Assembly (NCBI GenBank): GCA_020028375.1
Contig: JAHZNX010000069.1
Location: 1 to 9,204, forward strand
Source of the DNA: Betaproteobacteria bacterium
GTDB taxonomy: Bacteria > Pseudomonadota > Gammaproteobacteria > Burkholderiales > SG8-41
DNA length: 9,204 nucleotides
Reading direction: 5' to 3'
Shown here: positions 1 to 6,511 of the stretch, in pieces
Numbering within the stretch: the first letter of the stretch is position 1
How the letters are laid out: each line of letters starts with the position of its first letter
Program-made: the position numbers and the translations under genes
The notes under the pieces: model-generated
Told to the model about the DNA's origin: nothing
The model's database searches: none
The model's input: only the letters and a program-made list of their open reading frames with translations

Positions 1-1191
1 CGCGAGTCCCGCCATGTTGCGGGCGTATTCGATGACGGCGAGCTGCATGCCGAGGCAGATGCCCAGATAAGGCACGCCGGTCTCGCGCGCGTAGCGGATC
101 GCCTTGATCTTGCCCTCCACGCCGCGCTTGCCGAAGCCGCCCGGCACCAGGATTGCGTCCATGCTCTGCAGGCCGGCGGTGCCGTTCTTCTCGATGGTCT
201 CCGAATCCACGTAATGGATCTTGACGCGGGCGCCGGTATGGATGCCGGCGTGGATCAGCGCCTCGGTCAGCGACTTGTAGGATTCGGTGAGGTCGACGTA
301 CTTGCCCACCAGCGCAATGTTGACGGTGCGCTGCGGATGCTCCAGCGCGTGGACCAGCCGCTCCCAGCTCGACAGATTGGCGGGCGGCGGGGTGAGGCCG
401 AGCTTGCGGCACACGATGTCGTCGAGCTTCTGCGCGTGCAGCATGGCGGGAATCTTGTAGATGCTGTCGACGTCCACGGCCGAGATCACCGCCTCCACCG
501 GCACGTTGGTGAAGAGCGCGATCTTCCTGCGCTCGTCCTCCGGCAGCGGGCGGTCGGCGCGGCCGAGCAGCACGTCGGGCTGGATGCCGATCTCGCGCAG
601 CTCCTTCACCGAGTGCTGGGTGGGCTTGGTCTTGATCTCGCCGGCCGCCGCAACGTAGGGCACCAGCGTCAGGTGGACGAAGCAGCAGTTATCGCGCCCG
701 AGCTCGATCCCCATCTGGCGGATCGCCTCGAGAAATGGCAGTGATTCGATATCGCCCACCGTGCCGCCGATCTCGACGATCGTCACCTGCGCCTCGCCCG
801 CCCCGCGCCGGATGAACTGCTTGATCTCGTCGGTGATGTGCGGGATGACCTGCACGGTGCCGCCGAGGTAGTCGCCCCGGCGCTCCTTCCGGATCACGCT
901 CTCGTAGATCTGGCCGGCGGTGAAATTGTTGCGCTTCGACATCTTGGCGTGCAGGAAGCGCTCGTAATGGCCGAGATCGAGGTCGGTCTCGGCGCCGTCC
1001 TCGGTGACGAAGACCTCTCCATGCTGGAACGGGCTCATTGTCCCCGGATCCACGTTGAGATAGGGATCCAGCTTGACCATCGAGATCTTGAGGCCGCGGG
1101 ATTCAAGAATCGCGGCGAGAGAGGCGGCGGCGATGCCTTTGCCCAGAGAGGATACGACCCCACCCGTGACAAAGATGTATTTGTTGCTCAT
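1..1191 (-). CDS. pyrG: CTP synthase (glutamine-hydrolysing), 3'-truncated by window edge
   Basis: Catalyses ATP-dependent amination of UTP to CTP with glutamine as nitrogen donor, the last step of de novo pyrimidine nucleotide synthesis, in the cytoplasm. The translation begins MSNKYIFVTGGVVSSLGKGI, the standard family N-terminus with its P-loop (about residues 9-20). It continues with the KLDPYLNVDPGTMSPFQHGE segment and an IVEIGGTVGDIES motif of the synthetase domain. The glutamine amidotransferase domain follows from about residue 290. The motif LGICLGMQLA places the nucleophile at Cys379, the same number as in E. coli PyrG, so there are no net indels to that point. Only 397 codons are in the window; the family is about 545 residues, so the rest of the GATase domain, including its His/Glu, lies outside. 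The ATG has no clear Shine-Dalgarno; the upstream ATG at 1194-1196 is out of frame and stops at once. It is preceded by its own promoter, so it is probably transcribed separately from ppsA. Confidence 0.97.
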   Translation of the reverse strand, partial: MSNKYIFVTGGVVSSLGKGIAAASLAAILESRGLKISMVKLDPYLNVDPGTMSPFQHGEVFVTEDGAETDLDLGHYERFLHAKMSKRNNFTAGQIYESVIRKERRGDYLGGTVQVIPHITDEIKQFIRRGAGEAQVTIVEIGGTVGDIESLPFLEAIRQMGIELGRDNCCFVHLTLVPYVAAAGEIKTKPTQHSVKELREIGIQPDVLLGRADRPLPEDERRKIALFTNVPVEAVISAVDVDSIYKIPAMLHAQKLDDIVCRKLGLTPPPANLSSWERLVHALEHPQRTVNIALVGKYVDLTESYKSLTEALIHAGIHTGARVKIHYVDSETIEKNGTAGLQSMDAILVPGGFGKRGVEGKIKAIRYARETGVPYLGICLGMQLAVIEYARNMAGLA

Positions 1192-1213
1192 CGCATACGC
1201 CGGCGGTTTGCGT

Positions 1214-1242
1214 ATTCTAGCGAAAATCGGCGTCGCGGCCAA
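1214..1242 (-). promoter_or_regulatory. Putative sigma70 promoter of pyrG
   Basis: On the minus strand a -35 box TTGGCC (1242-1237) is followed by a 17-bp spacer and a -10 box TAGAAT (1219-1214). The -10 matches the consensus at 5 of 6 positions and the -35 at 4 of 6. The predicted start near 1207 would give a leader of only about 16 nt with no evident Shine-Dalgarno before the pyrG ATG. This is inferred from sequence alone. Confidence 0.5.
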
Positions 1243-1363
1243 TGATTTGAACGCCCGGGCGGCTTGTTGACGAGGCGTTTAGGCTTTCTTTTTGCCTGTG
1301 CGACCTCTGACCCGATCACGGCAAGTATCGTATGACCTCGCGTCGGTCGCCCTCGCGTCTCCG

Positions 1364-1399
1364 CGGTCGCATCCCCGCAAGCGGGGCCCCTGCTCAACG
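1364..1399 (+). repeat. 36-bp hairpin repeat, copy 1, overlapping the ppsA stop
   Basis: This stretch is identical, in inverted orientation, to 6274-6309 inside the lpxB-rnhB insert. It contains the palindrome CCCCGCAAGCGGGG (1373-1386), followed by GGCCCCTGCTC. Its right end runs over the last two ppsA codons (CGT TGA on the minus strand). There is no T-run beside the hairpin, so it is not a canonical intrinsic terminator for ppsA. It looks like a dispersed REP-type palindrome. A diverged third copy is at 6362-6397. Confidence 0.8.
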
Positions 1400-3781
1400 C
1401 TTCGACGCGACCTCCTTTGCGAGATAAAGCCAGGTCTCGACGACCGTGTCGGGATTGAGGGAAAGGCTTTCGATGCCTTCTTCCACCAGCCACTTCGCGA
1501 GATCGGGGTGGTCGGACGGCCCCTGCCCGCAGATGCCGACGTACTTGCCCGCCCGCCGGCACGCCTGGATCGCGAGATGCAGCATCGCCTTCACCGCCGG
1601 ATCGCGCTCGTCGAAATGCTCCGCGATGACGCCCGAATCGCGGTCGAGCCCGAGGGTCAGCTGGGTCATATCGTTGGAGCCGATGGAGAAACCGTCGAAA
1701 TGCTCGAGGAAGCGGTCGGCGAGGATCGCGTTCGCCGGCAGCTCGCACATCATGATGACGCGCAGCCCGCCCTCCCCGCGCTTCAGGCCGTTGGCGGCGA
1801 GAGCATCGAGAACCTTCCGCGCCTCGGCCACGGTGCGTACGAACGGCACCATGATCTCGACGTTGGTGAGCCCCATGCCGTCGCGGACCTTCTTCAACGC
1901 GCGGCACTCGAGCTCGAAGCAATCCCGGAACGAGGGATCCAGGTAGCGCCCCGCGCCGCGGAAGCCGAGCATCGGATTCTCCTCCCGCGGCTCGTAGCGC
2001 GCGCCCCCGGTGAGGGCGGAATACTCGTTCGACTTGAAATCGGACAGGCGCACGATCACCGGCTTGGGCCAGAACGCCGCGGCGAGCGTCGCGACGCCCT
2101 CCGCGAGCTTCTCCACGTAGAACGTCACCGGGTCCGGGTAGCCGGCGCTGTGCTCCTCGACCGCAAGCTTGAGATCGGATCCGAGATCGGGATAGGCGAG
2201 CACCGCCCGGGGATGCACGCCGATCGTGCGCGCGATGATGAACTCGAGGCGCGCGAGCCCTACGCCTTCGTTGGGCAGGCGCTGGAATTCGAAGGCGAGC
2301 TCGGGATTGCCGACGTTCATGGTGATCTTCACCGGCGCCCTGGGCATGCCCCTCAGCGTGAGGTCGATGGCCTCCGCCTCGAGGATGCCACGGTAGACAA
2401 AGCCGGTATCGCCCTCGGCGCAGGAAACCGTGACCGGGCGCCCGTCCTTCAACACCTGGGTGGCGTCCCCGCAGCCCACCACCGCGGGTATGCCAAGCTC
2501 GCGCGCGATGATGGCGGCGTGACAGGTACGGCCGCCGCGGTTGGTGACGATCGCCGCCGCGCGCTTCATCACCGGCTCCCAATCCGGATCGGTCATGTCC
2601 GTCACCAGCACGTCGCCTTCGCGCACGTGCGACATCTCGGCGGCGTTGATAATCACGCGCACCGGGCCGGCTCCGATCCGCTGGCCGATGGCGCGGCCGG
2701 TCGCGAGGACCTCGGAGCGCTGCTTCAGCCGGTAGCGGCGCAGGGTGTCGAGCTTTTCCCTCGCCTTCACGGTTTCGGGACGCGCCTGCAGAATATAGAT
2801 TTTGCCGTCGAGGCCGTCCCTGCCCCACTCGATATCCATCGGCCGCCGGTAGTGATCCTCGATGATCATCGCGGTGCGCGCCAATTCCTCCACTTCGGCG
2901 TCGTTGATCGAGAAGCGGCGCCGCTCGGCCTCCGGCACGTTCACGGTCGCGACCGACCGTCCCGCCTGTGCCGGCTCGGCGTACACCATCTTGACCGCCT
3001 TCGAGCCGAGACCCCGGCGCAGGATCGCCTGTTTTCCTTCGCGCACGGCGCGCTTGTAGACGTAGAACTCGTCCGGGTTGACCTTACCCTGCACCACCGT
3101 CTCGCCCAGCCCGTAGGAGGAGGTGATCAGGACGACCTGGTCGAAGCCCGATTCAGTGTCGAGCGTGAACATCACGCCGCTCGCCCCGAGGTCGCTTCTC
3201 ACCATGCGCTGGATCCCAGCCGACAGGGCGACGTCTCCGTGCGTGTAGCCCTTGTGAACGCGGTAGGAGATGGCGCGATCGTTGTAGAGCGAGGCGAAGA
3301 CCTGCTTCACGGCAGCAAGTAGCGGGTCCACCCCGCGCACGTTGAGGAAGGTTTCCTGCTGGCCGGCAAAGGACGCATCCGGCAGGTCTTCCGCCGTGGC
3401 GGAGGAGCGCACCGCGAAGGTCGCCTCCGCCCCCGCCCCGTCCGCCAGCCTGCGATAGGCATTCGCGATATCCTGCTGCAGCCGCGGGGGAATCTCCTGG
3501 GCCAGGATCCAGCTCCGTACCTCTTCGCCGGCGCGCACCAGCGCCGGGACGTCGGATACATCCAGCCCGCGCAGCCGCGCTGCGACGCGCTGGTCGAGCC
3601 GGCCCTGCGCCAGGAACTCGCGGAACGCCTGCGCCGTCGTGGCAAATCCGCCGGGCACGCGCACGCCGGCACCGGCGAGCTGGCTCATCATTTCGCCGAG
3701 GGAGGCGTTCTTGCCGCCGACGTCCGCCACGTCCTTCATGCGCAGACTCGCAAAATCGAGGATCAGGCGAGAGTCGCTCAT
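1394..3781 (-). CDS. ppsA: Phosphoenolpyruvate synthase (pyruvate, water dikinase)
   Basis: Converts pyruvate + ATP + H2O to PEP + AMP + Pi, feeding gluconeogenesis from C3 compounds. At 795 aa it has the usual full length. The N-terminal ATP-grasp/pyruvate-binding domain (about 1-340) shows VGGKNASLGEM (21-31), RVPGGFATTA (41-50) and FAVRSSATAEDLPDASFAGQ (122-141). The central swivelling phosphohistidine domain has GGRTCHAAIIARELGIPAVVG (416-436), with catalytic His421. The C-terminal PEP-utilising barrel carries EGVGLARLEF (505-514), GSNDMTQLTLGLDRDS (701-716) and GICGQGPSDHPD (749-760), with the active-site Cys at 751. Thr419 in the TCH triplet is the residue PpsR phosphorylates in the E. 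coli system, and the ppsR gene lies divergently 79 bp away. The ATG has no strong Shine-Dalgarno, but it matches the family start. The stop codon lies inside a dispersed hairpin repeat. Confidence 0.97.
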   Translation of the reverse strand: MSDSRLILDFASLRMKDVADVGGKNASLGEMMSQLAGAGVRVPGGFATTAQAFREFLAQGRLDQRVAARLRGLDVSDVPALVRAGEEVRSWILAQEIPPRLQQDIANAYRRLADGAGAEATFAVRSSATAEDLPDASFAGQQETFLNVRGVDPLLAAVKQVFASLYNDRAISYRVHKGYTHGDVALSAGIQRMVRSDLGASGVMFTLDTESGFDQVVLITSSYGLGETVVQGKVNPDEFYVYKRAVREGKQAILRRGLGSKAVKMVYAEPAQAGRSVATVNVPEAERRRFSINDAEVEELARTAMIIEDHYRRPMDIEWGRDGLDGKIYILQARPETVKAREKLDTLRRYRLKQRSEVLATGRAIGQRIGAGPVRVIINAAEMSHVREGDVLVTDMTDPDWEPVMKRAAAIVTNRGGRTCHAAIIARELGIPAVVGCGDATQVLKDGRPVTVSCAEGDTGFVYRGILEAEAIDLTLRGMPRAPVKITMNVGNPELAFEFQRLPNEGVGLARLEFIIARTIGVHPRAVLAYPDLGSDLKLAVEEHSAGYPDPVTFYVEKLAEGVATLAAAFWPKPVIVRLSDFKSNEYSALTGGARYEPREENPMLGFRGAGRYLDPSFRDCFELECRALKKVRDGMGLTNVEIMVPFVRTVAEARKVLDALAANGLKRGEGGLRVIMMCELPANAILADRFLEHFDGFSIGSNDMTQLTLGLDRDSGVIAEHFDERDPAVKAMLHLAIQACRRAGKYVGICGQGPSDHPDLAKWLVEEGIESLSLNPDTVVETWLYLAKEVASKR

Positions 3782-3802
3782 GGCCGCGGTCGCGATGCCG
3801 AA

Positions 3803-3831
3803 TTGTGCAACGCAGGAAAAGCGGTTATTTT
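3803..3831 (+). promoter_or_regulatory. Candidate promoter for ppsR
   Basis: A possible -35 TTGTGC (3803-3808) and -10 TATTTT (3826-3831) are separated by 17 bp, in the 79-bp ppsA-ppsR divergent spacer. The -10 matches consensus at 4 of 6 positions and the -35 at only 3 of 6, so the call is weak. It is helped by this being the only AT-rich stretch in the spacer. The -10 overlaps the candidate ppsA -10 on the other strand. Confidence 0.3.
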
Positions 3832-3855
3832 ACCGGCAAATCAGCCATGAGACAG
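3827..3855 (-). promoter_or_regulatory. Candidate promoter for ppsA
   Basis: On the minus strand a -10 box TAAAAT (3832-3827) matches consensus at 5 of 6 positions. It lies 17 bp downstream of a weak -35 CTGTCT (3855-3850, 3 of 6). The predicted leader to the ppsA ATG is about 40 nt. The -10 covers the same bases as the candidate ppsR -10, so the two promoters would compete if both are real. Confidence 0.35.
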
Positions 3856-3860
3856 CACCG

Positions 3861-4685
3861 ATGGCCCGGCCCCGCACCGCTTTCTTCGTCTCCGACCGCA
3901 CCGGCATCACCGCCGAGATGCTCGGCCACAGCCTGCTCACCCAGTTCGACGGCGTGCGCTTCAACGAGGTGACGGTGCCCTTCGTCGATACGCTCGAGAA
4001 GGCACGCGAGGTCGTCGCCAAGATCAATCAGCAGGGAGCCGCCGACGGCGAGCGCCCGATCGTCATCAGCACGCTCGCGCGCACCGAGATCGCGCAGGCG
4101 GTGGGGGAAGCCGACGCGCTGTTCCTCGACTGCTTCGAGATCTTCATCTCGCCGCTCGAGCGCGAGCTCGGGGTGCGCGCCTCGCATGCCATCGGGCGCT
4201 CGCACAGCGTCGCCGATTTCGTCAACTACCATCACCGCATCGAATCGGTGAACTACACGCTCTCCCACGATGACGGGGTGTCGAACCGCGATCTGCCCGA
4301 GGCCGACGTCATCCTGATCGGAGTATCGCGTTGCGGCAAGACGCCGACCTGCCTCTATCTCTCGATGCAGTACGGGATTCGCGCGGCCAACTATCCCCTC
4401 ATTCCCGAGGATTTCAGCAGCACGCGCCTGCCGGCGCAGCTGCGACCGCTCCGCGGCAAGCTCTACGGCCTCACGATCAATCCGGAGCGCCTGCAGCAGA
4501 TCCGCAACGAGCGCCGGCCCGGCAGCCAGTACGCGACGCTCGCCAATTGCGAGTTCGAGGTGCGCGAAGCGGAAGCGCTGATGCGCCAGGAAGGCATACC
4601 CTTCCTCGACGCCACCAGCAAGTCGGTCGAGGAGCTCGCCACCACCATCCTGCAGCAAGCGAAGCTGGTGCGGCGCATCTACTGA
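3861..4685 (+). CDS. ppsR: Phosphoenolpyruvate synthase regulatory protein (bifunctional kinase/pyrophosphorylase, DUF299 family)
   Basis: Regulates PpsA by ADP-dependent phosphorylation of its active-site threonine (inactivation) and Pi-dependent removal of that phosphate (reactivation), as known for the E. coli and plant homologues. The 274-aa product is of normal family length. It opens with RTAFFVSDRTGITAEMLGHS (5-24), has DCFEIFISPLERELG (90-104) and HRIESVNYTLSHDDG (125-139), and carries the P-loop-like GVSRCGKTPT (154-163). The C-terminal part has ANYPLIPEDF (176-185) and LYGLTINPERLQQIRNERRP (201-220). The start at 3861 is chosen because the family N-terminus begins there. The same frame is open further upstream, but ATGs at 3780 and 3795 would add unrelated residues and overlap or abut the ppsA start. 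The ATG at 3847 is out of frame. Only a weak GAG-type ribosome-binding site is visible. The gene is divergent from its target ppsA, and its 3' end overlaps the convergent methyltransferase gene by 7 bp. Confidence 0.95.
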   Translation: MARPRTAFFVSDRTGITAEMLGHSLLTQFDGVRFNEVTVPFVDTLEKAREVVAKINQQGAADGERPIVISTLARTEIAQAVGEADALFLDCFEIFISPLERELGVRASHAIGRSHSVADFVNYHHRIESVNYTLSHDDGVSNRDLPEADVILIGVSRCGKTPTCLYLSMQYGIRAANYPLIPEDFSSTRLPAQLRPLRGKLYGLTINPERLQQIRNERRPGSQYATLANCEFEVREAEALMRQEGIPFLDATSKSVEELATTILQQAKLVRRIY

Positions 4686-5458
4686 CGCAGTTGGCGCACC
4701 CGCTCGAACAGGCATATGGCCGCCGCGGCGGCAACATTGAGCGACTCGGCCCTGCCCGGCATCGGTATCGAAACCACCGCATCCACGGCCGCGAGCAGCC
4801 TCGCGCTGAGGCCGGAGCCCTCGTTCCCGAACATGAACGCGACCCTGCCCCTCAGGTCGACGTCAAATACCGCGCGCGGGGCGAACGGCTGCGTTCCCAC
4901 CCGCGTGCCCTCGAATTCCCGGGCTGCCGCGAGAAGGTCTGCTTGCTCGTGGATGCTCAGCGCGAAATGCGCGCCCATCCCCGCGCGCAGAACGCGCGGG
5001 GACCACGCGTGCACCGAGCCCTTCGACAGCAATACATGCCCGACACCCGCCGCCGCGCACGAGCGCAGGATCGAGCCGAGGTTCCCGGGGTCCTGGAGAT
5101 CTTCCAGCATCGCGCACGCATCCATGCGCTGTGGCACGGCCCGGGGGCGCGGCGTCTCGACCACGGCAAGAATGCCGGTCGGGGTCGCCACGGAAGATAG
5201 CCCCCCGAACAGCGCATCGCCGAGCACGATGATTTCCACGCCCCCCATTTTTTCGAGCAGTCCCCGAACTTCCGGGTTTGCGAGCCCGGTGCGGCTGACC
5301 GCGATGCTTTGCGGCGCCCCGATGCGCTCCCGGTAGGCCGTCGCAAGGTGCACCCCGTCGAGCACCGACAGCCCCGTGCTCCGGCGCTCCTGGGACGACT
5401 GCACGAGCCTGCGCAACGCCTTGTAGCGCGGGTTGGCGGCAGAGACGATTTGCTTCAT
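4679..5458 (-). CDS. TrmH/SpoU-family RNA 2'-O-methyltransferase
   Basis: Predicted SAM-dependent 2'-O-ribose methyltransferase acting on rRNA or tRNA; the exact target cannot be told from sequence. The 259-aa protein has an N-terminal substrate-binding segment (about 1-100; VLDGVHLATAY 32-42, in the position of the usual 'EG' motif) and then the three trefoil-knot SPOUT motifs. Motif 1 is DLQDPGNLGSILRSCAAAG (120-138, with the conserved Asn126 and Arg132). Motif 2 is FMFGNEGSGLS (209-218). Motif 3 is SIPMPGRAESLNVAAAAAI (230-248). This is close to the RlmB/TsnR-like branch, but I do not assign a symbol. It lies 50 bp after rnhB in the same direction, and the only Shine-Dalgarno-like sequence (GGGAG, 8 nt before the ATG) is inside a hairpin. 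Its TAG stop overlaps the convergent end of ppsR. Confidence 0.9.
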   Translation of the reverse strand: MKQIVSAANPRYKALRRLVQSSQERRSTGLSVLDGVHLATAYRERIGAPQSIAVSRTGLANPEVRGLLEKMGGVEIIVLGDALFGGLSSVATPTGILAVVETPRPRAVPQRMDACAMLEDLQDPGNLGSILRSCAAAGVGHVLLSKGSVHAWSPRVLRAGMGAHFALSIHEQADLLAAAREFEGTRVGTQPFAPRAVFDVDLRGRVAFMFGNEGSGLSARLLAAVDAVVSIPMPGRAESLNVAAAAAICLFERVRQLRQ

Positions 5459-5463
5459 GTTCT

Positions 5464-5492
5464 GGGCTCCCGCCTCCGCGGGAGCGGCGGGA
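5464..5492. repeat. REP-like palindrome between rnhB and the methyltransferase gene
   Basis: A perfect 7-bp stem, CTCCCGC (5467-5473) and GCGGGAG (5478-5484), encloses a 4-nt loop. An alternative stem pairs CCCGCC (5469-5474) with GGCGGG (5486-5491). The look is that of the short GC-rich REP palindromes scattered through proteobacterial genomes. Read on the minus strand, the second arm ends in GGGAG 8 nt before the methyltransferase ATG, so the hairpin would cover its ribosome-binding site. No T-run follows, so it is not a terminator. Confidence 0.65.
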
Positions 5493-5508
5493 AATTCTCA
5501 ACGTTCTG

Positions 5509-6087
5509 TTAACTGCCTGCGGCGAGCAGCACGCGCACCGGCCCGAAGCTGCGCCGGTGCGCTGCGCACACGCCGTGCGCGCGCAGCGCCGCGAGGTGCG
5601 CCGCGGTGGGATAGCCCTTGTGCCGGTCGAAGCCGTACCACGGATGTATCCGGTGGAGGGCGAGCATCTCCGCATCACGCGCGACCTTGGCCAGGATGGA
5701 TGCGGCCGAGATCCCGGCGTGCGTGGCGTCTCCGCCCACGATGCCGCGCGCCGGGACCGCCAGCCGCGGGCAATGCGGACCGTCCACCTCGACGCCGGCG
5801 GGGGCGACCGCGAGCCCTTCCACCGCGCGGCGCATCGCAAGAAGGCTCGCCTGCAAAATGTTGAGCGCGTCGATTTCCTCCACGCTCGCGCTCGCCACGC
5901 TCCATGCAAGCGCGCGCGACCTGATTTCCGCCGCCAGCGCCTCGCGCCTGCGCGCGCTCAATGCCTTGGAATCCGCGAGTCCCGCGACCGGGTGCGCGGG
6001 ATCGAGGATCACCGCCGCGGCGAACACCGGCCCCGCGAGCGGTCCGCGCCCCGCTTCATCGACGCCGCAGATAAGAGCCTCTAACAT
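5509..6087 (-). CDS. rnhB: Ribonuclease HII
   Basis: Cleaves the RNA strand of RNA-DNA hybrids and initiates removal of single ribonucleotides from DNA. The 192-aa product has LICGVDEAGRGPLAGPVFAA (5-24) with active-site Asp10 and Glu11, Asp102 in EVDG, and Asp120 in VGGDA. These reproduce the spacing of E. coli D16/E17/D108/D126 exactly. ISAASILAKVARDAEM (126-141) and WYGFDRHKGYPTAAH (150-164) complete the family pattern. The start is odd: the ATG at 6087 sits inside the terminal inverted repeat of the 429-bp insert and has no Shine-Dalgarno. Removing the insert gives a longer in-frame start, MKGGGALEALICGVDEAG, whose ATG overlaps the lpxB stop. The original N-terminus was therefore probably displaced, with catalytic residues intact. 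The gene is still likely functional if it is translated. Confidence 0.95.
   Translation of the reverse strand: MLEALICGVDEAGRGPLAGPVFAAAVILDPAHPVAGLADSKALSARRREALAAEIRSRALAWSVASASVEEIDALNILQASLLAMRRAVEGLAVAPAGVEVDGPHCPRLAVPARGIVGGDATHAGISAASILAKVARDAEMLALHRIHPWYGFDRHKGYPTAAHLAALRAHGVCAAHRRSFGPVRVLLAAGS
6074..6082. repeat. Putative target-site duplication, rnhB side
   Basis: AGAGCCTCT here and AGAGGCTCT at 6512-6520 match at 8 of 9 positions as direct repeats and flank the insert. Because the 9-mer is palindromic apart from its central base, the two copies are also perfect inverted repeats and could instead be the outer end of a 22-bp terminal inverted repeat. Collapsing the two copies restores a continuous rnhB frame, which favours the duplication reading. 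Confidence 0.5.
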
Positions 6088-6273
6088 GATGAAACGCGCG
6101 ATGCGCTGTCACGATTTTGGCTCAGGGCGCGAAGCAAGGCCCGCCGCTTAGCCCGACTAAGCAAGGGACTTGCGACAAAGCCATGGGCCAAAACTCGTGC
6201 CAGCCCCTGAGATGCCATTGGATATTCTGATGCCTGCGCCGGGGTTGCGGCCAAAATCGGCGACGCGCCGGAC

Positions 6274-6309
6274 CGTTGAGCAGGGGCCCCGCTTGCGGGG
6301 ATGCGACCG
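6274..6309 (-). repeat. 36-bp hairpin repeat, copy 2, inside the insert
   Basis: This is identical to 1364-1399 over 36 bp, in the opposite orientation, and includes the CCCCGCTTGCGGGG palindrome. Similarity to copy 1 does not clearly continue beyond these bases on either side, so the 36-bp block, not the whole insert, is the unit that the two loci share. Confidence 0.8.
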
Positions 6310-6361
6310 GGTAGGCGCGTATGAGTCCCGCGCATTACGGCGCTCTCCTGTCCCGCTCCGG

Positions 6362-6397
6362 GGTCGCATCCAAGCACACAACGCTTGGAACCTGCTC
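6362..6397 (+). repeat. Diverged hairpin repeat, copy 3, inside the insert
   Basis: It shares the outer boxes GGTCGCATCC (6362-6371) and CCTGCTC (6391-6397) with copies 1 and 2, but its stem is different: CCAAGC (6370-6375) pairs with GCTTGG (6383-6388) around a 7-nt loop. The stem is kept while its sequence has changed. It faces the opposite way to copy 2, so the two form a large imperfect inverted pair around 6310-6361. Confidence 0.55.
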
Positions 6398-6511
6398 CGC
6401 CCTGCGCGGGACACTTTGTCGGACGGCTTGGCCATATACGACATATGCCCTGCACCGCCCTTCGCGTCATCACCGATTTTGGCTCGCAACGCACGCGTGT
6501 TTCATCATGTT

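Larger units (their letters stand above)
6083..6511. mobile_element. Non-autonomous MITE-like insertion between lpxB and rnhB
   Basis: This fills most of the 449-bp gap between lpxB and rnhB. Its ends are inverted repeats: 13 bp exact (AACATGATGAAAC at 6083-6095, complement at 6499-6511), extending imperfectly to about 25 bp (6083-6108 and 6487-6511; two mismatches and one indel). With the flanking 9-mers the exact inverted match is 22 bp (6074-6095 and 6499-6520). The open frames inside show no recognisable transposase or other protein and appear to be chance products of high GC. Inside are two hairpin-repeat copies (6274-6309, 6362-6397), a small hairpin GCTTAG-CCCGA-CTAAGC (6146-6162) and three copies of a CGATTTTGGC core (6112-6123 and 6474-6485 direct; 6249-6259 inverted). 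The rnhB start codon is within the left terminal repeat. The family is unknown to me; a 9-bp duplication is typical of several IS families and does not identify one. Confidence 0.6.

Noticed and set aside
1217..1236. GCGACGCCGATTTT upstream of pyrG resembling the CGATTTTGGC cores of the insert
   Set aside because: It is one short near-match that coincides with the promoter spacer and has no flanking similarity; chance is the simpler explanation.
1281..1297. AGGC-(T-rich)-GCCT between pyrG and ppsA as a terminator
   Set aside because: The stem is only 4 bp, the T-run is in the loop rather than after the stem, and nothing T-rich follows it.
1292..3322. Long plus-strand open frame antisense to ppsA (676 codons)
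   Set aside because: It is a GC-driven shadow: low-complexity His/Arg/Asp-rich translation, no family motifs, and it lies opposite a clear full-length ppsA.
6081..6494. Minus-strand open frame inside the insert (137 codons), considered as a transposase or small protein
   Set aside because: No catalytic motif or ribosome-binding site; the peptide follows the repeats, and equally open frames exist on the other strand.
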